A DNA stretch of 64,000 nt from Panax quinquefolius (lineage: Eukaryota > Streptophyta > Magnoliopsida > Apiales > Araliaceae), in NCBI GenBank assembly GCA_020205615.1, contig CM035162.1, forward strand, positions 47,400,076 through 47,464,075, written 5' to 3'. Below the pieces are notes generated by a model. The model saw only the letters and a list, made by a program, of their open reading frames with translations. It was not told where the DNA came from and searched no databases. Shown here piece by piece: positions 31,512 to 43,407 of the stretch. Positions within the stretch are counted from its first letter, which is position 1, and every line of letters begins with the position of its first letter. A program made the position numbers and the translations under genes.

Positions 31512-34500
31512 TGTGACGGCCCCGAATCCAGGTCCTAAATCACCTCGGATCTGGTTCGATCATTCTATACAACTATTACTATTTGCGGAAGATATAAACA
31601 TAAATTGTTTATACATTACATTACACACTATTCCCCAAGGTCGAGAAACCTTAACTTATACATAACTCATAAATATCTAACACATAACTTTATTATCAAA
31701 CAACATTATTACATTCTTAATCACATACATAAACTAAAGTTGGAACTTTCTTTAATCTTTTCCTATATCCGACGCGTTCGTCTTAATCTGCAATGTTTTA
31801 TCATGATATAGCAAGGGTGAGCATGAAAGTTACCCAGCAAGTTTAAATTCAACAATATATCGATATATCATGATTGAAATGATTTGAATAATTGGCTGGC
31901 AATAATTCAACAATATAATTGTGAACTAGCAGGAACAAATTTATGACTGAACAAGTATTATACATGAACAAATATATCTGAAACCAACTGGTAATGAAGG
32001 TGATCAGCCTTTCATACCTGACTTATACATGCAATATGTATAGAGTACAATTATACATGGCAATCAGCAATGATTAACCATAAGCTTATCCGAATGAAAC
32101 ACTCTTAATAGAGTTAAGTAAAATAAACTTACCTGAACCGATAATTACCGCTACACAATTTATATCGCCTTATCCGAAGACCTAATATTAGTAATATAGA
32201 TCTCCAATATTAGAATAATATCATCATAATATAATACTATTATGTATATAGATATACATGGAATAACCTAAACACATTACAAATAACTCTATCAGTCTAT
32301 AACACACGTAAGACTCGGTATCAAGTCAAACTATTGAAGTCTGAGTTGAACCTAACACAAATCTGACGTCCCGACGGTCTAGCCGGACAATTATTTGAGT
32401 CTAAGTTCAATTAAACTCTGCCTAAACACTTAACAATTAACTTCAATAATTTTAATATCAATCGAAATATTTTTCAAAGTCTCGTAATAATTTTCACATA
32501 ATTATTACCATTTATAATGAATTTTCAATTATTAAAAATGTATTTAAATAAATTAAATACCACATAATTCTTTTATCATTAATATTTATTTATTATCAAA
32601 TATTAATGAAATACATGTCATAATATTATAATATATTTATAATATATCAAAGTATTTTTAATACCTTTAAAATCATATTTATATGATTTTTAAACATTAA
32701 ATTCATTATCCGATAATTTCTTTTAATATTAAAATATTAATATTTTCATGAAAAAATATCAAAAGTTATATTTTATAACTTAAAATATTTTTATAATACT
32801 TAAATCATTTTTATATGATTTATAAACCATTAATTCTATTTTTCCTTAATTTATTTAATATATTTATTAAATAAACTAATTAATATATTGATTAATTAAT
32901 GAATTTCATCACAAAATATTAAAAGTCACTAAAAAAACTTAAAATATTTTATTATACATTAATATTATTTTTCATGATTTTTCATGAATTAAAATCATTT
33001 TTAAATTATTTATTTAATATTATAATTAAATAAATTAAATACCATTTATATTCCAAAAATATTAAATATTTATGAAATATACTTAAAATAATTAAAAACC
33101 TTTTTTTAGAATTTAAAATAAATTTTCGGATTTTATTAAGTATTTTTAATAATTAAAAACAATTTTTATCTGTTTTTAAATAATTTTTAGAAATTAATAA
33201 TTAATTTCTTAATTAAACTGTCGCTAAAGGGCTCTATAGCGACAGACCCGTCGCTATAGGTGTTCTTGGTGTATTCTTGAGCCTACCCAGAAACTCATCG
33301 GCAGTTTCAAGGTACCATGTTTGATCGTGTATAGATTCTTGGTCTTCATGATTCTAGGTTATCTAAAGTGTTACACATGAAGTCGTTATGTCATAGTACA
33401 CAACCAAACCGATTCCAGGGTCATACAGCATCAGAACAGAGATATATGATCAATCAAAAAGTCTAACAAGCCTGTTCTTCATTTCTGGGTTTTCCAGAAA
33501 ATGAAGAACAGTAGAAGGTGTCTACTTTGATCCCTTTAATATATGCTTTCCCAACTTACTATATATGATTTTAAGCTTCTATACTCCAGTCCAGATGACA
33601 GGTAACATTAATATTCTAATAGAGAAATAAAATAATACCATAATCATAAGATTCAAGCCAATTACAAACTACCTCCGTCGAAAAAGTGTTCTTGAGAAAT
33701 GGGGTTTTCCAGATTTCGTCCAAGGCAATAAGTCAACGCCAGTTTGACCGCGATTATCTTTTATTCCGGTTATGATCTAAGTGATCTAGTGGTTTTAATA
33801 TATAGTATACATGACCAGTTACTAAGATCAAACAACAAAAAGATCAAAACACCTAACATCAGCAAGATCATAGCCTTCAAAATTGACTGTCAGGCTTTTC
33901 TGGGTTTCTAGGAATTTTCTGGGCTGCCCAGAACGCAAATCCGTGATCGGTCAACATGTTTTGACCGTTCATAACTGGAGATCTAGACTTTCTATGACAC
34001 TGTTTCCAGGTTCGGATTACAGTCCTCATGTCATAGCACAGAACCGAAACATAAAACACACCAAAAAAGTTATCATATAAAGATCTAAGGCCTCTGACAT
34101 TCGACTGTCAGGCCACTTTTTCAAACGTTTCCCAAATTTTTTTTAAAATGCTTGATTCGTGCATCTAAGTGCCAGATCACTTATAGACACCATAATACAC
34201 AACTTTAACCAATAAATTACAACAACTAACATCAAATTACATGATTTCTAGAATTAGGGTTTTATACCTTTTGAATGTCCAAATCTTGAATCTAATCTTT
34301 GTTTTCTGACCTTGAAATGCTAACACATGATCTTAGCTTTGTATCTTACTATCTCTTACTTCCTATTTCCAAATTTCTAGAGAGAGAAGGTCTTGGTTCA
34401 TATGAGAAATAAAGTGAGTCTTTTCCTCTCTCTTTAATCTTATATAATGTAATAATATATTGTATGTGGCTGTCAAAATGGCTGAGCTTGCTGGATATAA

Positions 34501-35577
34501 TGCACATGGAGTGGTTAGATTTGGTGAACCACTCACCTAAGGTCAAAACCTACATGTTAGCCTCAATAATGTACAAAAGGGTATTATAGTCATTTCCCAT
34601 TTAATTTTAATGGCATTTATGTAAATGGATAAACCCTTAGGGTTTAGGGTTTGGTTAGGGTTTGGAAAATTTAGGGTTTAGGGTTTGAAACCCTTAGGAT
34701 TTACAAAATTTAATTTTCTAAATTTCCAATTTCGGTTATAAAAATAAAAAATTAATATTTCTAACTTATAATTAGGATTTTCTAATTATATTAAAATTTA
34801 CTAATCATAACTTAAATCCTTCTAATTAGGATTATCATTTCTTAATAAAAATCGCTAATTTAGCAATTAGGGTTAAAATGGTCATTAGGGTTTTCAACCC
34901 ACAAATTAGGGTTTCTAAATAGAAAATAATTTTCCTAAATTAGAAATTCAATTTCGTAACTCGATTAAGGTTTTCTAATTACTTAACTTGAAAATTAGAA
35001 TTAATATATCCTAATTAACATTAAAAGTATTAAATTGACACTTAGGTTTATCCCTATTTACAAATTAGGGTTTCAAATCCGTAATTAGGGTTTCAAATTT
35101 GGAATTAGGGTTTTGTAACCACTTTGTTAAGATTAACCCTAATTCATCCTATAATTATTTACACTTACGCCATTAAGTCCCCGATTTAAGGTTTCATACA
35201 CCGAATTAGGGTTTTGGATTCCCGGAACTGAAATTAGGGTCTCCAGAACCGATTTCTAGGGTTTCTTATAATTCAATATGGTTTTCTAATCGAACCTTGA
35301 CGTTCTTAATATATACTTCGGGTTTGTTACAGATACCGTTTATCTGGTCAACCCTTGACCCTTAACCACATCATGTATACATAATCACAGAACATAAATT
35401 CTTATTCCCTTAATCCTGAATAATTCACCTAAATCCTTCAAAAAATTTTGAAATCCTCAAAATTCATTCTTAAAAATATTAAATGCATACACTTATTTTC
35501 TATCTAGGTTCTAATATTGAACCTTAAATAAATTAATAAAAAAAATTTAAAATTTTCAAAATTCTCGGGTTGTCACA
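31512..35577 (-). mobile_element. X-C: complete 4066-bp X LTR
   Basis: Plus-strand TGTGACGGCCCCGAATCC...CTCGGGTTGTCACA. It has a primer site on its left and a polypurine tract on its right. It is therefore the 5' LTR of internal region 1 and at the same time the 3' LTR of internal region 2. No coding sequence. Contains the telo-box-rich U3 (34630-35300), hairpins (33472-34120) and a GTCGCTATAGG motif (33232-33260). Confidence 0.85.
33472..34114 (-). repeat. X-C hairpin modules
   Basis: 33472-33511: 17-bp stem with one bulged A, loop GTTTT. 33917-33933: TTCTGGG-CTG-CCCAGAA. 33948-33967: CGGTCAA-CATGTT-TTGACCG. About 34089-34114: GGCC.TCTGACA ... TGTCAGGCC. The second GTTTT hairpin has decayed here (33695-33717) but is intact in X-B. 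Confidence 0.75.
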
Positions 35578-37197
35578 GTCACCCCTTCTTCTAAAAATTT
35601 CGTCCCCGAAATTTACCTTACACCTTATACCATACACCATACTGCTTACACCATACATACACAGCATCACATGCTACCCAATACACCACTCACAAGAGTA
35701 AAAATTTTCAAATTTTCTTTGAGGGGTTTTATGAGACTATTATCATCATTTTCGCAGGTTATAGGAAATTCATCCATGACCGTCATAACTTCTTGACATA
35801 GTGGTTAATTAATCCAAGATATCCTACATTTATTAATCATGAGTGGCTAATTAATCTCGCTTTCTTCACTTTCCATAGGCACAAAATTCTACCTCGCCTT
35901 TATTAGATTCCGCACCAAAATAATTTGGTTCGGGAAATTTCTTTCAATGAACACTTAGAGTTTTCATAAATATTTGTCTAACTGAATCGAACAACATAGA
36001 CTCATACCAATAATTCAATTCAATCGAATTATTTAAGTGTAGCCAAACCCCGTTGGCAAATTATAATTTTTAAAAATATTTTTGAGAATGACGTCATGAT
36101 GTCGTACTGTATTAACAGTCCGTTTGAGGATGTCGTCATTGTATGACTTTGTCATAACACATCATACAATAGTGGAATAACGATTTTATATCAAATTCAC
36201 ACTAAGTATTCATGTATTTACAACTCCATCAAATTTTTATCATCTCTGCACCAGGTTACATGGTACATGAGTGATAAATAAAATATATTTTGATATTTCA
36301 AATCATTTGGGTCTAGCTGAAAAAAGTAGCATAGACTATACTTTAAACCGTTTCAAAAATGATTACGAGTCTACATTTTTTTTTTCAAAAGCACATAGTG
36401 CGTATTTGGCTTGATGTCAATCATTTCGAAATCTAGCATAGCTAGGATTTTTTTTTTTTGGAAAACTTATGTCTCCACTAAAAATCATTGTCTTAACAAG
36501 CTATCTGTTCCTATTATCCTCAATATTCCAATTACACACAACTATACCCAGTTCGTCAAACCACACTTATGAGTCCATAAATTGCCACAATCATATGAGT
36601 TTATGAACTTATCCTAGTCTGACCTTTGGCGTCCGTTCGCTGAGGGGTTCATAAACATTTCATATAACTATGAATCAAGTATGTCACATAAGTAGGAGTT
36701 TTAAGAACTCGTACTTAACCTTATATCCTCTACCTATGACCTATCTATCTGTTATACACATGAGAAAAGAATCACCCTCTTAACACGCATATAACAAATA
36801 GCGCGACACAAACATTTAATAATCCCCACTTAATCTTAACCCCCTTCTCAATACGAATTTCATTTAATCCGTATTCATAATCCATAACTCTTTCATGAGT
36901 CTTCATAGTACAACTGCCACACAGCAATCTTGCTGTAAACTTTTCAATCATTAGATTGATTGTTATTCCATACTATCACTTAATCAGATCACGGGGTGAT
37001 CTTATCGTATATATTACGATTTATTTCTATGTCTTGATCGTTCTGTTTTACGATCTTCTATCACTTTGCTTTTAGTCATTTAGACTCTATATATTCATCA
37101 CTACTATTCAACTTTATTATCAGAGTTAGGGAACTCCGTATCTTTATACTCGCCGAGATTCATCTTTGAATCTTACTGACCAACTAACTCTATGTGA
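35578..37197 (-). mobile_element. X internal region 2, non-coding
   Basis: Nearly identical to 29800-31430. It stops at 'ctctatgtgag' (37197), where Y2 leader sequence begins ('cgaaggaattcc'), so its primer site has been replaced by that of Y2. No ORFs. Confidence 0.78.
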
Positions 37198-37267
37198 GCG
37201 AAGGAATTCCCCGTCTCTCCCCTCGTAGTTATAGTCTCACATCTTAGCCAGGGATCATATCCCTAAG

Positions 37268-37280
37268 ATTTGATACCAAC
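37268..37280 (-). other. Y2 primer-binding site
   Basis: Minus-strand GTTGGTATCAAATC next to the LTR end; initiator Met-tRNA type with a mutated end. Confidence 0.6.
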
Positions 37281-37799
37281 TGTGACGCCCCCAAAATAGG
37301 TATACATCACCCATCTTGAGTCGCCAGATACATGGTACAGAATTCAAATACAACTTAATAATACAACTGTCGTGTACAATACGACAAAACATAAGCTGTG
37401 AGTTTGAATACAAATATTGTCTACTAGAGATTATACAAACTCAAAAGGTGTCCTCATTACAATTATTATCACATTATTTCACAGAATAGTGAAGACTACT
37501 AATGCTATCATCCGCCCGTCACTGCTCCCAGACTATTCCCTCGCTACGTTCTCATTTCACAAGAGAACAATGAAAGTAAAAGGGTGAGCTCAACTAGCCC
37601 AAGAGAAAATATTATGACTAAGATAATGCGAATATATTATCGTTAGCCTTCAACAAAGGTTAAACTGATACAATATAACAACCATCAAGTTTAACTGCAG
37701 CGGAACAAGTAATCCATTAAAAGAGTCAAGTAGAGAATAAAATCTACTATCTTTTATGATTTAGAAGCTTTTTCATCACTTTTATCATTGGGACTCACG

Positions 37800-38670
37800 A
37801 CAATAAATAATCCACATCATCGAATCACCCCGCACTTTTCTGACCAAGGATATTCTTTAGTATCACGACCACAATTATCCATGCACTACGGGCTAAGAAT
37901 ATTTGTGTATTCAATAATGGTCATGATCATGCCAACAACTGTCCATCAATGTTCTACGGGCCAATGAGGACTTTTTTCCGGATCATTTGTAACATTACGG
38001 TCCATGATTACAATCGAATAATCCTCGGTCATAATCATACCAAGTCCATCTATGCACTATAAGCCACGTATGACTTTCAACAAAATATAAACATGAGGAT
38101 GATGACAATGATATAAGAATTCAATAAAACAAGTTCAAGAATTATTTTATCCAAGAACTAATAACGTCCAAATTGTCAACATGATACTGCTTTGTAGAGT
38201 AAAATTCAAGAATGCTCAGAAAAATATTTCCATGAAAAGATACTAAATGAAGTGCAAATATCAAGGATATTCCACTAATTTCATGGAGTATAGAAGTCAA
38301 AACTTTAACCAACTGAGTATAATAAGGAATTGAATAACAAAAGAAATCACCAGGCATGCGATAGACCGCCCTTGGCAAGTTATTCCAATGTAATAATAAA
38401 TAACGGAATCGGTCCCACAGCGTAAAATGCATGCAGACGGGATATTCCAATAGAATAATAAAGACGCGAAATCGGTTCGATGTAAAAGCATTGCGTACGA
38501 GGATATTCCAACGAGAATAATAACGACGGAACCGGTGTCCCGGCGTGAAACGCATGAGCATGGATGTTCCAACGTAATGATAAAGAATGGAACAACGAAG
38601 AATTTCACCAAGTATAGGGTAGCTCAGCGATATCTGAGTTATTCCAATAGAATAATAAAGGATGGAATAA
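37800..38670 (-). repeat. Hairpin arrays in Y2 R-U5
   Basis: The GTAGTGC array lies at about 37830-38070 and the ~58-bp ATTCCA/TGGAAT array at about 38340-38670. TATA box (minus TATAAATA) at 38841-38848. Confidence 0.7.
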
Positions 38671-39219
38671 TAGAAGTTCTCTTCATGGATAAGAAAGAAA
38701 TAATACTCAATACCTTTAGAAAAATTGGATACTGGAATAGTGAGGTAGCAGACTTCTCTTCTTCTTTCTATAATTTCTCTCTATAATAATCGCTCTAAAG
38801 CTTTTGTGAATTGGTGATAAATGAAGGAAGAATGAGCTTCTATTTATAGAAAAATATAGTTTCGATAATTGCACGTTTATGGGCTCAAAAAATTTCAGTA
38901 CAATACCTCCAACTTTTCCTTTATTTTTAATTTAGTCATGGAAGTATTATCAAACTTACACCACCTCTCCTAATAGTAAATAATGTGATTCAATAGTAAA
39001 TTATGTGAATCAATAGTTTTAGACATGTGAAAATACGAATTACATTATAGTACCTCCATCTATACCTCCATTTTTAACTTAGTCATGCAAGTATTATCAA
39101 TCTTGCACCAACTCCCCTAATAGTAACAAGAATGTGAAACAATAGTATACACATCTGAACAAATAGTTATAATCATACGAAATAATAGCAATCAATTGCT
39201 CATTTATCCGGTTAAATAC

Positions 39220-39790
39220 CCGATTGGTCAATATAACCTCCAGACATTAATTATTATCAAAATAATTGTCGATTTTCACTAACACAAATAATTCCAACAC
39301 AATGAAACCATTTTTATCAAAAATATAAATTTTGAAATTTCAAAGTTTGACTTTTCCTGAAAAAGTCAACTATTGACTTTTTGACCAAATAGTGAATTCC
39401 AGAAAATTTTGTGTTTATAGACTATTTTTACTAATTTTATCGTTCCGGACTCAAATATCACGTCCGCGTCTCCAAATTCAACTCTGAACACAACTTCAAT
39501 TTTAATAGCATTCATCATTAATATTATAACTCACAATATTTATCAACCAGGTCGTTCCTAGGAAAGAAGGGGCTTTCCAATAAGGATTTCTCCTATCAAG
39601 CCGCAATTAGGTGACCAAACCTCTCTTTGATAGAACTTCTAGACATTGTAAATATTGAAATTTAATAATATGAATAACTTTGTCGTCTCAATTATTGATT
39701 TAATAAAATAACATATTATGCAGATGATACTACGACAATAATCGAATCAATAATATGAGAGATATGATGCAGCAATTACTGTAGCAATAA
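39220..39790 (-). repeat. Z-like segment inside the Y2 U3
   Basis: Contains 'accaggtcgttcctaggaa', 'ggggctttccaataa' and 'gaccaaacctctc', which match the Z LTRs at 51440-51545 and 55460-55560. The other Y LTRs lack this block. Confidence 0.75.
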
Positions 39791-40454
39791 TTGAGTATAA
39801 CTGAGTGACTTCTCACGTAAGCATCAATAATCAATACCGTGTGCTACTATGCAACCACGCTTATTACTATACTTTTACTACCGGGTAGTTCAACAGTTAA
39901 CGGTAAAACTTCCGCCGTTATTTTCATAAAGTATTTTTTTCATTTTCTCAATTCGACAATAATTCCATTGTGGGGGGTCTACCAATGATTGTGCCGTTGT
40001 ACGAATATTCCCTGTTAAAACGAATATTATATAACAACTTGCGTACTTTGCAAAATTTGTAAATATTACCCACAATTATAACATTATATCAAATCCACAC
40101 CATAATATTCAAAAATATATTTCGAGAAAATTTAATCTTTATTCAAAAAATTGGGGTCTTACATCGGGGGGTGCCTAACACCTTCCCTACGCATAATCAA
40201 GTCCACGGACCTTAATGAATCTCTGTTTCACCGACCCGTTTAACAGTGTCACATCACTGGGTTAATGTGAAAACCTTTTCTCGATTGTGTTGGTACAACA
40301 ATTTAAAAAACTAACTGGCGACTCTTAACAGTCCATCGTCGACATTATACATGTCGGACCTTTTTCACTTATTTTTTCAAATAAATCACATCTAAAATGA
40401 GAACACCAAAGAACAAGTAATGGAAAGGGACAATTAAAAATCCCGACGTCGATA

Positions 40455-40474
40455 GGTGGCGACTCTGCTGGGGA
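40455..40474 (+). other. O3 primer-binding site
   Basis: GGTGGCGACTCTGCTGGGGA, the best-preserved of the three O primer sites. Confidence 0.7.
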
Positions 40475-40574
40475 CACCTGTAAGAGGACTTAAGCCGCTA
40501 TTACAATCTTTTCAAAACTGTTATCTGCTTGTGTGTGGATGTTGCATTTACATTTAATGAATGTGTACGAATGC

Positions 40575-40735
40575 ATTTCCGTATTGCACTTAGTGCTTCG
40601 CACCATATCTGCTTGTGATATTAGTGCTTCGCACATTTCCTTATTGCACTTAGTACTTCGCATCATATCTGCGTATGATGTTAGTGCTTCGCACTATAAA
40701 CTGCTTATGATATTAGTGCTTCGCACATGTCATCA
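40575..40735 (+). repeat. Expanded 'gtgcttcgcac' repeat in O3 leader
   Basis: Four copies of 'tgatattagtgcttcgcac' or variants at ~45-50-bp spacing. O2 has a single degenerate copy at 18385-18440, so the array grew in the O3 line. Confidence 0.7.
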
Positions 40736-40919
40736 TTTCATACGGTGAGACGCGATATATGTGAATGTATGTTGTGTGGTCCCTCCACCAGGAGGCTATC
40801 CCTTCGGTGTTTGATTACTAGACTCGTGGGAAAACTAATTCGCTGAGGCTCAGGAAAGGCACCACCCAAATTCGCTCCAGTTGAAAGACCAGATTAAATT
40901 TTCGTTGAGTAAATTGTGA

Positions 40920-43407
40920 TGATGCCCCCAAAATAGGTCCAATCCAACCAACCTATTCTGAGTCGCCAAAAACATGGTACAGAAAACAACTATAACTTTA
41001 TTACTACAATTGTCGTGCAAAATATAACAACACATATGTTGTGAGTTTTGATACAAATATATACCAACTGTGACTCATGTCCCTACCTTAGATAGTACGT
41101 CACAATGGCACCTTACATAAAGGTACAGTCAATAATTGTTTTAGAAATTAAAATCTTTGGGAAGTGCTCAAGGAAACCTTCGTACATGAGAGGCCATGCG
41201 TCTAGGTTATGATAGATATCATATGCCCACAGAATTATCCTTGGTTGACCCAATAAACCCCAAAGAAAAACGAGAAGATTACTATCATATTCTTTCCAAT
41301 GGTGAGTCTTTTCTTGACATATCATTATCTACACCGTCTCTAATTGAGAATTATACTTCAACCAAACTCCAAGATCATATAGGTAGTGCTTGTAGATATA
41401 CTCAGCAAGTGGATGTGCACAACCTTGTCTTATGATAACATGAAGTCGCATGTCATTAGACATCTTGTATGATAGTGGCAAAACATCTTTCCAAACGTTG
41501 GGTTCGCCTCACCCTATTTGGTTCACCAAATATAACTACTAAATGATGTATAAAATATAACACGCTTTTTTATACTGTTTAGGGAGAACCTCCACAGCTA
41601 GAGATCACCGTTCTATTCCCCTGTTACCCCCGCTCGACCCAGCTACACTCTTATTACCTGAAAGGAATTGTGAAGCAAAAGGGTGAGCACAACTAGCTCA
41701 GTAAAGAATATTATGACTACAGATAATTAAATTCTCAATAGCCTTCATCAATAATAAATCAATGATTTAGAACATATGGTAGATGATAAAACTTTTCAAC
41801 CATAGTTGCAGCGGAACGAGCAATCCATTAGAAGAGTCAAATAGACCATATTGTCTATTATCTTCTCTATGTTAAAATTCCACCAACAATGTTTTATCCT
41901 TGTAATATCAATCAACAGTTCCTATCCACAATCATAAGAATAACTCATAATCATATTTGTGGTTCCAAATTCCTTTTCTCATCTAGAACGAAGATAATTT
42001 TCATCACCTATATTTACCTGAAACATTAAAGATCATGGTTATACCAAATCACAGTTCATGTTCATAATCATACTAATAAATCCATCTTTGCACTACGGGC
42101 CAAAGATATTCATTAACATGTCATCTTTGCACTACGGGCCAAAGATATTTAACAACAGGTCATCTTTGCACTACGGGCCAAAGATATTCACCAATAATTC
42201 ATCTTTTCACTACAGGCCAAAGATATTCAACAAGTCATCTTTGCACTACGGGCCAAAGATATTCATATCTCGAAGAAATATATAATCATTTCAGAATATA
42301 TATAAACAATAATTATAACCATGTTAATCAATTCACCTTTGCACTTAAGATAAAGATAATCGTTTATAAATCCAATGGTCATGATCATACCAGTCAACAA
42401 TTCATCTTTGCACTACTGGCCAAAGAGAACCCATAGTCACGATCATACCAATAATCTACCCATCTTTACACTTAAGTCAAAGAGAAATATCATCACCGGA
42501 ATTATAAAAATGTTATATATGATAATAAAAACAATAGGATCAACAACTACATTTAATTTCAAGAGCAAGATTCATAAATCAATGATTTTATAACACCTTA
42601 ATCCAAATGTTATAAATCACTTAATAATCTCATAATCTAATATTATTAATATTACCACAATATCTTAATCATTTCTTAAACTTATAAACAATTTATTTTA
42701 ATTGTTTATACTTTACTAATTAATGCATTTAATCATTCTAAAATGCCAAACTCATAAGATTTCATCACCAATAACCAAAACCCTCATCAAAAATCTGCAT
42801 ATACCTTATATATGATTCTTAAGCCATAAAATCCTATTTTCCGAATTTCTTACTTCACATAACATATTTAATTCATTTACTCATAACTAGACCATTTTTA
42901 TGAAAAATACCAAATCAGTTCCAAAAATATTTCTTTTCTGGAATTTAGCATAATATAGTCCCATATTGAACATATATTTTTCTCAGAATTTTTAAAATCC
43001 ATTTACTATTTTTTCATATGGCCAAAATTGCCGAATATTTAGACATTTATCATAAATTGTACTTTTGTCCAAAAATTCTGAAATTTACACGGTATAGTTC
43101 TGCTTTATATATGTACTCCCAATACAAATTTCATCAATTTTGGAGTTAACCACAAGGAGTTATAAGCGTTTACTTTTAAAATAGTCTTTTCTCATAAAAT
43201 CCATAACTCTTAATCTATATATCCAAAAATCGACATTTTTGGACACAATCAACAAAACTCATCAAATTATTATTTCAAATTTTTTCAGAATTTTTTAAGG
43301 TTCGTAAAAAATTCGAAACTAAAAAACATAATAACCCTTAAAATCCCTTACCTCAAAAGAGCAGTACTAGAATGTCGGATTTAACGCTGAACAAACTTGC
43401 ACCGTAT
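40920..43407 (-). repeat. Z 3' LTR, left part
   Basis: Starts TGATGCCCCCAAAATAGG (decayed TGTAACGCCCCC). Contains the 39-bp hairpin array (42084-42262). Near-identical to 52201-54700. The open frames at 41113-41435 recur in the other LTR only because the LTRs are copies of each other. Confidence 0.8.
42084..42262 (-). repeat. 39-bp CACTACGGGC hairpin array in Z 3' LTR
   Basis: Five units start ATCTTTG at 42084, 42123, 42162, 42201 and 42237. Each reads ATCTTTG-CACTACGGGC-CAAAGAT, a 7-bp perfect stem with a 10-base loop (unit 4 slightly changed). Weaker units follow at 42335-42490. Confidence 0.85.

Larger units (their letters stand above)
37198..40163 (-). mobile_element. Y2: minus-strand Y-family 5' LTR with short leader
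   Basis: 37198-37280 is the leader and primer site (matches 45904-45990 of the complete Y element, reversed). 37281-40163 is the LTR, plus-strand TGTGACGCCCCC...GGGGTCTTACA, 2883 bp. It is longer than other Y LTRs because its U3 (39220-39790) carries Z-like sequence. The body of the element is gone. Confidence 0.8.
40164..40919 (+). mobile_element. O3: Tat/Ogre-like LTR end, primer site and leader (left part)
   Basis: The LTR remnant ends at 40454 (CCGACGTCGATA), followed by the primer site (40455-40474) and leader. The leader is interrupted at 40919 by the Z element and resumes at 58200. Left edge abuts the Y2 LTR. Confidence 0.78.

Noticed and set aside
40915..40919. Target duplication of the Z element
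   Set aside because: Left TGTGA and right ATTTA do not match; the insertion limits rest on O3 continuity instead.
41113..41435. Open frames on both strands, repeated at 52400-52755
   Set aside because: Their conservation is explained by the two copies being LTRs of one element; no family motif and no start context.
42084..42262. CRISPR-like regular array
   Set aside because: The units are 39 bp with no unique spacers, and this is plant LTR DNA; it is a tandem hairpin repeat.
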